Source: Aurantiochytrium sp. KH105 (lineage: Eukaryota > Sar > Bigyra > Thraustochytrida > Thraustochytriidae). Taken from it: 22,583 nt of DNA. How positions within the stretch are numbered: the first letter of the stretch is position 1; each line of letters begins with the position of its first letter. Position numbers and translations under genes: made by a program. This document shows positions 7,511 through 16,985 of this stretch, piece by piece. The DNA is taken from the NCBI GenBank assembly GCA_003116975.1, contig BGKB01000305.1:1-22583 (forward strand), written 5' to 3'. Below the pieces are notes generated by a model. It was not told the DNA's origin. It worked only from the letters and a program-made list of their open reading frames with translations, and ran no database searches.

Positions 7511-8074
7511 TCACTTTTTTGACGTCTTTGACTCCGCGAGCCACGTTTCGTCATCGCCAAGATCAACCTGTACATAGAGACCTGCGCTACTGCGATCTTC
7601 AAAATCGCTCAAGGATAGCGGGTCGAGCATGACCCGACCTCGGTAGCGAAGCGTCTGAAAGCGCTAAATGGTGAGCTGTCATGTTCCTCAGTGGTGAAGC
7701 GAGTCAATGGAAAGAAAAGAAAAAGAGAGACAACGTACAATGTTTTGCATTTCGAAATCGAATTCGGCCGAGAGGTGCGCCTTGAGCACCTCAACAGTCT
7801 GGCCCATCTTAAAGATATTCTCCGCAACGCTTCCGTCCGGGAACTCAAAGACGACCTGCGTCTCCTGCTCAGTGGGCAGGTCCGCGCGCGAGCTGTCTTC
7901 CGGGGAAGCCGGCTGGCACGCATCGAAGGCGCCGTGGTAGCCGTCGTCGCCGTGATGTCCACACTCTGCAATGTTGAGCTGCAGACTCCGCTGCAACTCG
8001 TCCCCGTCGCCCTTAATGCCGCGTCCGCTTGCCCCGCGCACGGGGCTGCACGCGAGCTTGCTCTCGCAGTCCAT
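7511..8074 (-). CDS. Ubiquitin-like-domain protein, two exons
   Basis: Joined exons 8074-7739 and 7654-7511 encode 159 residues. Exon 1 runs from the ATG at 8074 and ends after 'EFDFEMQNI'. Exon 2 begins 'TLRYRGRVMLDPLSLSDF' and ends at TGA 7511-7513. Across the junction the protein lines up with the ubiquitin fold without a gap: the exon 1 helix 'VEVLKAHLSAEF' corresponds to the ubiquitin helix around K27-K33, and exon 2 'LRYRGRVMLD' to the strand and turn around ubiquitin L43-E51. Residues about 1-68 are a low-complexity N-terminal extension. The C-terminus ends in Ser-Lys-Lys without a Gly-Gly, so it is unlikely to be a conjugated modifier and more likely carries a UBL as an interaction module. 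I do not recognise the subfamily. The 5' end faces the patatin gene. Confidence 0.75.
7655..7738 (-). other. 84-nt GT-AG intron in the UBL gene
   Basis: The donor on the minus strand is ATT|GTACGT (exon ends at 7739) and the acceptor is CTTTCAG|ACG (exon 2 starts at 7654). Both are phase 0. A pyrimidine-rich segment follows the donor, and a possible branch-point A lies in GCTCAC about 20 nt before the acceptor. Without splicing, exon 1 hits an in-frame stop at 7688-7690. An alternative acceptor at 7664 would add Arg-Phe-Gln, but the ubiquitin alignment favours the one given. Confidence 0.75.
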
Positions 8075-8385
8075 GCTCCGTGCCGAGCCCCAGCGCGAGT
8101 GCGCGCAGGTCGTTTGGTGGGTAACCTTGGTGGGCAAGCCAGGCAGCCAGGCAGCCAGGCAGGGATCTACGCACGATCAATCAATCGATCGAGACAGCCA
8201 GCGAGCTTCCCCGTTTGCCCGTGCCGGCCGCACGTCCGCCGCAGCCGCGGCCAGCTGAGAGCGCCCTCCCGCCCAGCTCCCGAGACCGTTTCGTCCAAGA
8301 GGCGCTCGCGCACACCTGGGTTCCAGACGTTCTATGCGTGCCAATGCGTCATCGATTTCCCGCCCTGCCGCCGAGCCCTCGCCGC

Positions 8386-8440
8386 TCTGCTCTGCTCGGC
8401 TCTGCTCGGCTCTGCTCTACTTTGCTCTGCGCTGCGCTGC
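8386..8440. repeat. (TCTGC)n pentanucleotide array
   Basis: Eleven consecutive pentamers, mostly TCTGC with TCGGC, TCTAC, TTTGC and GCTGC variants. It is the reverse complement in kind of the (GAGCA)6 array at 8781-8810. Confidence 0.85.
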
Positions 8441-8780
8441 TGCTCTGCGCTGCGCTGCGCTGCTGCTCTGCACCTGCTCCGCCGGCCCTCGCGCCGTGCG
8501 TGCGTGCGCGCGCGAGGGCTGGGCCCGGCCGCTGTCGCGGGATCCTGCATTCTGGGCAGTCCGTGAGCCGCCGCGCCGAGGCCGAGGCCGCGCCCGAGTG
8601 AGCGAGCGGCAGGGCACGCCGCGGCAGCGCGGGCGCGGGGGGCGGCGGCAGGCAGGCGGGCAGCCAGCCAGGCAGGCAGCCAGGCAGAAGCGATTCGGGC
8701 GGGCGGGCGGCGCGGGAAGGTACGCGGCGGCGGCGCGCGGGAGGCGGCGCGGGGCGGGAAGTAAGCAGCGCGGCGCGAGA

Positions 8781-8810
8781 GAGCAGAGCAGAGCAGAGCA
8801 GAGCAGAGCA
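8781..8810. repeat. (GAGCA)6 pentanucleotide array
   Basis: Six perfect GAGCA units. They can pair with the TCTGC array about 340 nt upstream, so a long inverted repeat is possible in single-stranded DNA or RNA. Confidence 0.9.
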
Positions 8811-8954
8811 GCCGGCAGCGGAAGCGCGGAGGCAGGAGGCGGGAAGCGCGGCTGTGCACGTGCCGGAGGCGAGCAGAGCCGAAGCGTGAGCGGGAGCGCG
8901 GGCGGCGAGCGCGGCGAGCGCGCGGGAGCGGGAGCGCGGCAGGGCGAGGCGCGC

Positions 8955-9008
8955 GGGAGCGGGAGCGGGAGCGGGAGCGGGAGCGGGAGCGGGAGCGGGA
9001 GCGGGAGC
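8955..9008 (+). repeat. (GGGAGC)9 hexanucleotide array, G-quadruplex-prone
   Basis: Nine perfect GGGAGC copies end 5 nt before the patatin ATG. Consecutive GGG runs separated by three bases satisfy the standard G3-N3 quadruplex pattern many times over on the coding strand. If transcribed, the array lies in the 5' UTR next to the start codon. Confidence 0.9.
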
Positions 9009-9013
9009 AGGAG

Positions 9014-10699
9014 ATGGCGTCCGCGATGAGGCATCGGCGCGGCGGCGCGGCGAGCGAGGCTGGCGCCGAGGAGGGCGGCGCGAACAGCAACAGCGGCGGC
9101 CAGGAGGCCGCGGAAGGCGGGCCGGGGGGCACCGCGGGGACGGTGATCAAGTTCTGGAGACGACTGGAGACGCCCGCCAAGCCTCTGGAGGAAATGCGCG
9201 AACGAATGCTCCGCGAGCTGACGAGATCGCGTGCACGCGTCGGCTCGGTCACAGACAATGCGTGGGCCAACCTGAACGAGGAGTACGCGCGCATCGTGGA
9301 GCTCAAGGAAGAGCTGACGGCCAGCGTCCGTCGCCGCCAAGAGTACATGCGCGAGGAACTGCACCATATTCACCAGGAGGCCAGGGTCAAGGCGCGCAAC
9401 GTGCGCGCGACGCTCGTGCACTACCTGCAGCTGATCCTCGTGGTCGGCCCCGTGGTCGCCTGCGTCGTGTACGTGTGCCGGGAGCACCCGTGGCTCTTGG
9501 CGGCGGGAATCGTCTACTTTTTCTGCCTCTGCGTCTACCTCTTGTACGTGCTCGTGGTCCCCACGAACCCGCATCGAGGCGTTCGCTGGTTCAAGCCGTA
9601 CGAGCTCGGCCCCGAGGAGTGCGCCTCCATCACCAAGTGCATCCACAATGCAGACAAGCGTCTCCTCGAGGCCTCGCCGCAGGGCATGTGGACCGAGGAA
9701 GACAAGGACAAGCCGCTCTTCATCATCTCTCTCGACGGAGGCGGCATTCGCGGCGCGGTGACGGCGCGCATCCTCGACCGCATCAGCGAAGAGTTTCCAG
9801 ACTTTATGGATCACGTGGGCCTCGTTGCGGGCTGCTCGACAGGGTCTATCGTAGGCGGGATGCTCGCCACGGGGTTCTCGCCGGCGGAGACGCTCGAAAT
9901 GTTCCGCACGGCGTCCCCGCTCGTCTTTCGCAAGACAGTCTGGGGCCAGCTCAAGCAGCTCGGCATGCTCACGGGACCGAACCACGACGGTGAAGGTAAG
10001 CTCGCAATGCTTCGCACCGCTTTTCGCGGCGCGCGCCTTGGCGAACTCTGCAAGGGGATTTGCATTACCGCCTCGCACGTCAAGCACGACAAGTGTGCTC
10101 CGCGCGTCTGGACCAACGTCGTGCCCGCCGCAGAGACCACGTATTCTGGCCATCATGGCTTCGACGATGCGTACGACGACGTTCTCGACGAGGACACGCT
10201 CGCCAATCTCCAGGCACACATGAAGGAGTTTTCCGTCGAGGACCTCCCCTTGGCGGACATTGTTAATGGCGCCACGGCCGCGCCCTTTTACTTTCCGGCC
10301 TTTAAGGACTTTGTTGACGGCGGTCTTTGGTCGAATGACCCGTCTATGGCCGCGCTTGCTCTCGTCGCGCCGCACCGGGACTTGGCAAAGGTACACATGC
10401 TCTCGGTTTCCACGGGCATGAGCGACACGAACACTGCTTGTCGTGTGGGTCACTGGGGTGTCAAGCAGTGGTTGCCGTGGTTCATTGACTTTTTGTTCTT
10501 TGCCACCTCCAAGGCCGCTCAATTCAATTGCAAGGCTATTCTCGGCGACCGCTACCATCGCGTCGATCCGACGCTCTCAAGTCCGGTCGTGCTTAACGAC
10601 GTGGGCGCGCTGGATGAGCTCGTTGCCGCCGCAGACGCTTGCGACCTCGAGCCTACATTTCGCTTCCTTGACCGCATGGGCCTCAAGCGTCGACTGTAA
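9014..10699 (+). CDS. Membrane-anchored patatin-like phospholipase
   Basis: This 561-residue protein has a patatin-type acyl hydrolase domain from about residue 233. The oxyanion glycine motif DGGGIRG is at 241-247, the nucleophile elbow G-C-S-T-G at 273-277 (Ser275), and the catalytic Asp in D-G-G at 435-437. Together these give the Ser-Asp dyad expected of an active lipid acyl hydrolase. The Gly/Ala-rich N-terminus is followed by a charged, probably coiled-coil region (about 57-130) and two closely spaced membrane spans (134-155 and 160-182) that would anchor the enzyme as a hairpin. Substrate and membrane are unknown; phospholipid, galactolipid or triacylglycerol are all possible for this family. 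The start is the ATG directly after the GGGAGC array. It is a single exon and converges on Rictor. Confidence 0.88.
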   Translation: MASAMRHRRGGAASEAGAEEGGANSNSGGQEAAEGGPGGTAGTVIKFWRRLETPAKPLEEMRERMLRELTRSRARVGSVTDNAWANLNEEYARIVELKEELTASVRRRQEYMREELHHIHQEARVKARNVRATLVHYLQLILVVGPVVACVVYVCREHPWLLAAGIVYFFCLCVYLLYVLVVPTNPHRGVRWFKPYELGPEECASITKCIHNADKRLLEASPQGMWTEEDKDKPLFIISLDGGGIRGAVTARILDRISEEFPDFMDHVGLVAGCSTGSIVGGMLATGFSPAETLEMFRTASPLVFRKTVWGQLKQLGMLTGPNHDGEGKLAMLRTAFRGARLGELCKGICITASHVKHDKCAPRVWTNVVPAAETTYSGHHGFDDAYDDVLDEDTLANLQAHMKEFSVEDLPLADIVNGATAAPFYFPAFKDFVDGGLWSNDPSMAALALVAPHRDLAKVHMLSVSTGMSDTNTACRVGHWGVKQWLPWFIDFLFFATSKAAQFNCKAILGDRYHRVDPTLSSPVVLNDVGALDELVAAADACDLEPTFRFLDRMGLKRRL

Positions 10700-10780
10700 A
10701 TAGTGAATAGAACATTGTGCGTGTAGTTGCTACAGTTATTGGTGCCTCATTTTCTGGAATTCGTTTTCTGAGTTGACTTG

Positions 10781-10922
10781 CTGCATCTGAGAAAGACCGC
10801 GACAGCAAGCCTTCACGATGGCGGCCAAGATGCCCGTGCGAACATCGACTGCGAAAATTGTACTCGGTTCGAAAAGTACTCTGTATCTGAAAAAGATCGC
10901 GACAGCACACCCTTCGGGATGG
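10781..10922. repeat. Imperfect 40-bp direct repeat, 100-bp offset
   Basis: Copies at 10781-10821 and 10881-10922 share CTGYATCTGARAAAGAYCGC followed by GACAGCA, with three transitions in the first 27 bp, then a looser CCTTC..GATGG tail. The differences in the core are all transitions. Confidence 0.8.
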
Positions 10923-10931
10923 TAGCTCCTG

Positions 10932-10984
10932 CGAAAAAAAAAAAATGCAGATTTTTTCGCCGTGAAAAGACTGCTTTTTTTCTC
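10932..10984. repeat. A-rich/T-rich imperfect inverted repeat
   Basis: The left arm is an A12 run plus TGCAG; the right arm is CTGC plus a T7 run. Between them an inner pairing TTTTC / GAAAA closes a GCCGT loop. It could fold as a hairpin in either strand's 3' UTR and may serve as a transcript-end structure. Confidence 0.5.
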
Positions 10985-11275
10985 GTCAAATGCCAGGCCT
11001 AGTGTACGAACCCCCACGTCCTCTCTCCTCCATTTCCAGGAAAAAAGGAAGAAGGAAAAGCCTTCAAGAACGGCATGCCTTCTCAAGTCATGCAGGCGCG
11101 TTTTCGTGGAAAGAGAAGAGTGTGGGGAAAAGGAAGAATTTTTAAAAAAAAAAATGAGGTCATCCTCCGTAACCCCTGTCGGTATAGCTTGCTGATCGAC
11201 CAGAAACAACGATCATGCCGCTGTGAATAGACAAATAAATAACACCAATGTTGCTTTTCAATCAAAGACTGTCGT

Positions 11276-14200
11276 TTATCGTACAATGATCTCATCGAAC
11301 TCTTGCCAGGCTGCAGGATTGTCAAAGCGAACCTGAAACATGTGATGCAAAAAGTTCCGCACGCGCTGCCCATAACGAAAGTTCTCAAGGTATTCGTGGA
11401 CGAGAACGAGCATTCTGGGAGAGCTGACGAGCTCTGGGTGCTTGCCACAAAGACGATTAATCGTCCGGTGCGCATCGCGGTGCGCAATGTGGTTCATGAG
11501 ACTCGAAATGGCCTCGAGAAAAGCAATGGCGACCTCTGGAGCAACGCCCGCCACATGGGGCGTGCGCCGTCCCATGTCAGGCTCGAAAAACTGAAAGGGA
11601 ACGCCATCCCAGGCCCAGCGCTGATTGCGCTCGGCGGCAACGGGCGCGAAAAAGGTGGAGAATCGCTTTGGCACGACATTGTAGCCATGCGTCCCATCTG
11701 CCCGACGCGAGGTTTCCCACCCGTAGGCACGTAGCAATCGCCGTCCGCGCGCCGTGTGCGCATAGAGACCCATCGTTGTGATGGCTGCGCCGCGCAGCGC
11801 AAGGCAATCAGAGTTGACGGCTAGATTGCACACAACGCGCAGAAGATCGGTGGGGTTGCCTTCAAGGTCGCGTAGCGTGCGACTTTCCTCCTCGAGGGCG
11901 TCGAGACCTGTCTCGGATGCCGCAATGTGGGCCGTGGCCCAAAGGGTTGCCCGTTGCTGTAGCTTTGAGCGCGTCGGATCTTGAAGTTGGTCTGTGATTC
12001 GCTGCGCGTTGAGACAGCCTCGCGCACGCAAGTACGTCGCCCCTGCGCTTGTGCGCGCTAGCTCCCCGTAAAGATGACTTGGAATGTACGGTGCATTGGG
12101 GCAGTCCGGCCGACAGATGAGGTAAAACGAGATTTTGCAAAGTTTGATGGGGCCCTTGCCCAGTCTGGACCCAAGCGAGTACTCTTGTGAGGACGTGCGC
12201 TCAAATGCAAAAGTTGCCGGGCAATTCGGACCCGGGCACAGCGTAAAGGCGTTCTTTGTCGGTGCAGAACCCTCCTCGTCGTCCTCGTTTCTGCCGCCCG
12301 TGCCACCGCTCCAAAGATTGATATGCTCAGGTCCACACTGGACCCAAGTGACCTCATCATCCAAATTGTCGAATTTTTCGCGGGTCGTGAGCGGGAATTC
12401 AAGATGGTAGGCGGGGTCTACATAGTCGCGCGAGTTTGCATAATTGTACATGAGAGAGGAAGCATCGGCAATACCCACCGAAGTGTTGGCATAGAGCGCC
12501 GCGGAGCTAGCCCGGCGCGAACGACTGGCATCGGAAGGCTCGCCAAAGTCGCCGCCCGACTCTGGCGGGGGTTGCACAATTCCGTTTCGACGCACCGGAT
12601 CTCCGGCAAGGGTAAGGCTGGCGTACAGCGTTGTGCCCTCGGGCACCTCGAGACCGTCCTCGAACGCGGGCCAGGCTGAGATCGACAAGCCATGCAGCAA
12701 AGCAGGCATACCGTCGTTGCTTAGCTCCTTGGCGACCGCTTTGGGCTCGTCGACGCCAAATTCTGGCCCGGAAACGATTGAGCTGTCGAGCAAGGTGTCT
12801 GTGGGCACGTAGACGAGCTTGCCACTTGGAAGTCGCGCCCATACCTCAATTGCCCAGGGAAGGCGCACCAGAGACAGGACGTCTGAAGCAACGAACCCAG
12901 ACTCTGAATCTGCAGTGGCCTCGTAGGCCTGAACAGGAATGTGCGTCGGGTGAAAGTGCGTCGGGTGGGTTTCAAATTGCCGCGACGTAATCTTGCTCGC
13001 GGCCTCGATACCAAAGGTGGCTTCAAGATGGGCATTGTGAGCCGCGGTATGCTCGGCATGCCGCGGATTATACCGCTCGTAGCAGCGCGGAATGGCGCTT
13101 AGGGGCTCATCGCGGCAAAGCATCTTGAGCGTCATGAGGGTCTCCATGCGCGCAGCGTACTTGAGTGCCTGTGCAGTTTCCCACTCGTTTAAGAGGCGTT
13201 CGAGCCAGCCGCGTTCGCTGAGAAAGCGCATGCCTGCTTCTGTGCTCGCGAGCTTGAGCATGAGCGGACGCATGCTGCGAAGGTGCATGAGGGGTTCAAG
13301 AGGCCCTAGACTCATATCGCCGAGCTCACGAAGATAGCTGGGGTAGAAACAAGCCTCGTTGAGCACGGAGATCGCGGCGTTGGCCACGCGCTGCTCGGCC
13401 GAGAGCAGTGACATGAGCATCTCCAGGAGCCAGCGGGCAAATACCTCGTTCTGCTGCACGTGCGCGCGGCGGAGCAGACAGCGAATGTAACCAATGACAA
13501 AGACAGTGAGCTCAATGGTGAGCATCGAGTGCAGCAAGAGGCTCTGTAGCCAATCTCTGCAGGCAATCGAGGTGGAAAAGTCAAAGTTGAGGATCGCCAG
13601 GCGCAAGAGATAGTCCTTGGCCGGGTTGCGACTGAGACTACAGAGGATGCGAAAGAGATTTTGCTCCTCGAGAAGCTGAAGCCCCGCAGCGTGCGAGGTG
13701 TACGCGCCGAGGATAGCAAAGAGGCCACGCGTCATGCTGCGCGTGCACGCCATCGGGGAGAAAATGCGGACAGGTTCGCCGAGCATGCCACCGTGGCCTG
13801 GAGCGGCGCCCTCTGCGCGATCGCCCGTTGCAGCACTTTCGCGGCGCCCACTGGGACGGCGGTAAGCCGCAGACGGGTTCGCGCGGTCCGGCGAATGCGG
13901 CGTCATGTTGGAAACGGGCATCCCCGGAAGGCTCGACTCGCTGCCGCGCTTGCGCAGGGCGCCAAGAGCCGCAGCCTGGCCAGCCCCTGTGGCTTCGCCG
14001 CCGACGGCAAAGTAGCTGGACCAGAAGATGCCCTGGCCTTCTGCGTGCTGGTCGTCGTCAAAGTGCAGCTCGCGCTGCAAGGCCTCGATGATTTGGCGAT
14101 GCAGGCGGCCGCGGCGGTCGTGGCGCAAGAAGTCAAGCGTTTCGGGATTGTCGAGCATGGCGTGCACGAGATTGACGCCAACTGTGGTGTACGGCAAGTA

Positions 14201-14729
14201 TTGTGCCTTCCACGGAAGGATAAGAAATTCACCCGCGCTTGTGGCTCGGAAAAAGCCGAGCAGACGTTTGACAAATTTTGTCTTGAGCACCTCGTGGCAA
14301 AGGCCCTGGTGACGGAGCGACCCGGTAATAATCTGGTCAATCATTGGCCACTCCCAAGCGCGCCAATCCTTGCCGAGAAGGACCTTGCTCTGGTACAACA
14401 AGGCGTTGAGGTGCTCAATGTCACTGTAGGCGTCCTCGGTGAGCAGCGCCGTGCGGACGTCCCTGCGGTGACCACGGTTGCTGATGGCAAAGGAGGGCGT
14501 CGTTGGGATGGCACCCTGGCGCAGGGTTCCGAGGAGAGCGCGACCAGCCACAGTGCCCATGCCTTCTTCTTGGGCGTCGAGCAGGCCGGTGGCCATGGCG
14601 GAGAGGACAGCGTGCTGCTGGTCCATATTGCGCATGGCACGCTGCTCGGTCCGTTTGGTCTTGGACGCCGAAGAGGAAATCAAGTTGGCTGGACTCAGTA
14701 GGGAACGACGAATCGAAGACCGGCGGCCC

Positions 14730-14779
<50 letters not shown>

Positions 14780-16624
14780 TACGGAGGTACCAAGAGAGGC
14801 GCGCACACTGGGCACCGCGGCGGGTGACCACACGGTCTTGGCGTGGTCCCCGAGGGCATTCTCGAGAAGCAGCGAGGTCATGAGACGAGGTTCGTAAGGC
14901 AGCGAGGCGACCTCTCCTCGCGGAAAAATGCCAACGCTCTGGCGCTCACGCTCGCCCATAGGGGCGAGCGCGAGCTCGAGCTCTGCGCAAAGCGAGATGG
15001 CGTCTTCATAGGCGTAGCGACTTCGGATTGTGGCGACTGTAGACTCATATGAGACACCGACAATGCGAGCAAGAAGCGCAATCATGCGACCGGCGCGCCG
15101 TGGCTCGAGCTTGAGACTCGACCCACCCACTGTGTGATCAAGACTCTGCGTGGCCTTGGCCACGAGATCCGCCATACTAAACAGTTTCCAGTGACGCGAT
15201 TCGGGGAGAAGGCGCTCGGAGAGACGGCTCAATAGCGCCAAGAGCTGCGCCGCGGTCTGGGAAAAGGGGGGGTCCTCTTTGGCAATGATCTCCACGAGAG
15301 CGTCCACGAGGCCGCGTCCCGTTATGCCTAGCAAAGCCATGGCGAGGAACTGGTTCATGACGGCGTGAGGCTGAGTCTGGAAGTTCGGAAAATATTCGGA
15401 AGACCCACCAAAGAGCGTGAGCTCGCGCGCACTCTGGGCGTTGGGGCCCACACCCCAGTACGGCGCCTTTTGCGGCTCGAGACTGCGTTCCACGCCGCTC
15501 ATTTTGTTCAGCGCATCCTCTGGCGTCGAGACGGTAATCTCGTACGGGCATAGCTCAAAGAGAATGTGCGAGATGGTGTTGAGAACTGCCTTGCGCAGAT
15601 CGAGGCTTACGGGCTGCACCAGAATCTCACACAGCGATCGAAAACCGTTCGGGTCCGAGGTGAGAAGTTGCATTCCTGTCCAGGTTTTCATGAAGAGCAC
15701 GACGGCGGCCTCGCAGGCCTTCCATCGTGCGCGACTGTTCTCCTTGCCCGCGCTGTCGGCGTTGGTGAGAGGCGAGAGGAGCGCGCCAACGTCAAGTCCT
15801 GGGCGGATGTACTGGCGAGACTCGCTGTGCGTGAGAAGGTGCAAAAGGGTCAGTGTGAGGGACTGCGCCATTTCGCGCAGGTCCGGGTCAATGATGGCTT
15901 GAACGATGGCGCGCACGCCATCGCACTGGGCAAGCTGGGCCGTCTTGCGCAGGGCGAGCTGACGAAGCGTTTCGAGCGCCACGCGGCGAAAATTGTCCTC
16001 GCTATCATTTGCAATAGACACAATGCTGCGGACAATATGACGCGGCAAAAGGGTGCACTCGACGTCGATGATGCGACGGCACAGTTTGAGAGCCTCCATA
16101 CGCTCGAGCACGTGGCGCTTCTCGGTATCGAGGGTGCGCACAACAAAAATGTGTGTACGAAGGTCGACGAAGCCATCCACGGACCCTTGCTCCAGCATGA
16201 GGTGGCGCAAGAGACGAAAGCAGCTTGTACGCACGAGCGTATCATCTGCTGTGACGAGCGGTCGAATGTGGCGAATAATTTCCTTGTAATCGAGGCGAAG
16301 CTCGTCCAGATTGCCAGTGACGGCGTCGGATTTAAGCACGCGCACAAGCTTGACGATCTTTTGCAGGAGCGCCGCACGGCTTAGGATCGGATCTGTGAAC
16401 GGGTCGAGCGCCTCGCAGTCCCGCATGATACGCAGACGTGTATGATCCACGGGCGAGAGCTCCGAGGAGCTCGCCGATTCGCCACGCGTCCTCGCGCTTA
16501 GCGCCGAGACTTCACGTTGCAGATCGGGCCGAGACGGCGGTGGCGCAGGCGGCAAGGCGGGCATCGCTGCCTCCTCCTCCTCCTCGCCGCCGCTCGCGCC
16601 ACCGGTCCCGCGCGTCGCGCTCAT
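11276..16624 (-). CDS. RICTOR: Rictor/Pianissimo homologue, TORC2 subunit
   Basis: This 1782-residue protein is read without interruption. An N-terminal low-complexity stretch (about 1-60) precedes the Rictor N-terminal armadillo-like region. There, 'ERMEALKLCRRIIDVE' and the 'DNFRRVALETLRQLALR' helices match the family's ordered helical repeats. A middle region carries 'LRELGDMSLGPLEPLMHLR' and 'GMRFLSERGWLERLLNEW'. The most diagnostic part is the Rictor_V-like segment near 1565-1640, with 'IAASETGLDALEEE' and 'LRGAAITTMGLYAHT..GRRLLRAYGWE'. Rictor is the scaffold that defines TOR complex 2, which phosphorylates AGC kinases and controls actin and membrane homeostasis. An 18-Gly run lies at residues 616-633. 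The ATG at 16624 (context ACAATGAGC) is the first in frame before the conserved region. It diverges from the F-box/FIST gene. Confidence 0.9.
14726..14779 (-). repeat. 18-glycine (GGC)n run inside the Rictor gene
   Basis: Eighteen consecutive Gly codons, nearly all GGC (CCG/GCC-type repeat on the plus strand), lie between Ser-Val and Arg-Arg-Ser-Ser-Ile-Arg-Arg-Ser. The adjoining RRSS and RRS are basophilic phosphosite-like sequences in a disordered linker. The tract is expected to vary in length between strains and is a place where assembly errors occur. Confidence 0.9.
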
Positions 16625-16801
16625 TGTCTTCTGGTCGCGCAACCGAATCGATCTACGCCCTACTTTGATGATGGGATTATATTTTTTGTTATTTTTATTT
16701 TTGTTTGCCCTTGGGTTTTCCCCTAGGATCTTGCTAGCATCGCTGCCGAAGAACAAGAACAGTGAACAAGAACAAGATCATCATCGACCGACGGTCACCA
16801 G

Positions 16802-16836
16802 GTTGAACTTCGTTCAAGTTGAAGTTGAAGTTCAAC
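16802..16836. repeat. Perfect 10-bp inverted repeat, 15-nt spacer
   Basis: GTTGAACTTC at 16802-16811 and GAAGTTCAAC at 16827-16836. The spacer repeats TTCAAGTTGAAGTT, so alternative pairings exist. It lies midway in the divergent 5' region and could be a dimeric factor site or a cruciform. Confidence 0.75.
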
Positions 16837-16965
16837 TCACAGTCACGTTGAGCATCGTTGACGTCCCTTTTTTTGATGAAGACGTTGGATTGGCCTACTC
16901 ACGGCATCACCACGACGAACACGTGACCATGACACGATCATGGCACGACCGCGACACAACACGCG

Positions 16966-16985
16966 ACACGACACGACACGACACG
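16966..16985. repeat. (ACACG)4 pentanucleotide array
   Basis: Four perfect ACACG units, flanked from about 16930 to 17012 by degenerate CACGA-type copies. It lies about 200 nt upstream of the F-box/FIST start. Confidence 0.85.

Larger units (their letters stand above)
8075..9013. promoter_or_regulatory. Divergent 5' region between UBL and patatin-like genes
   Basis: 939 nt, extremely GC-rich and repetitive. It holds CAGCCAGG-type tetranucleotide repeats (about 8139-8162 and 8650-8687), a (TCTGC)n array at 8386-8440, its inverted counterpart (GAGCA)6 at 8781-8810, and nine GGGAGC hexamers ending at 9008. Frames stay open for hundreds of codons on both strands but encode only Arg/Ala/Gly/Ser repeats. 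Both promoters and 5' UTRs must lie here, but no core promoter motif was identified. Confidence 0.5.
10700..11275. other. Convergent intergenic region (3' UTRs of patatin-like and Rictor genes)
   Basis: 576 nt, AT-rich, with several A- and T-homopolymers. It holds a 40-bp imperfect direct repeat 100 bp apart (10781 and 10881), an A-rich/T-rich inverted repeat at 10932-10984, and purine-rich tracts at 11037-11065 and 11110-11155. AATAAA at 11234-11239 on the plus strand may be a polyadenylation signal for the patatin transcript, or may be fortuitous. Minus-strand frames here are Phe/Lys-rich products of the homopolymers. Confidence 0.55.

Noticed and set aside
8332..9348. Long frames on both strands over the UBL-patatin 5' region
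   Set aside because: They consist of repeat-encoded Arg/Ser/Ala/Leu runs, with the minus frames overlapping the patatin coding region antisense.
16625..16756. N-terminal extension of Rictor upstream of 16624
   Set aside because: The frame is open but has no ATG upstream, and it is AT-rich with Lys/Asn runs; the ATG at 16624 has good context.
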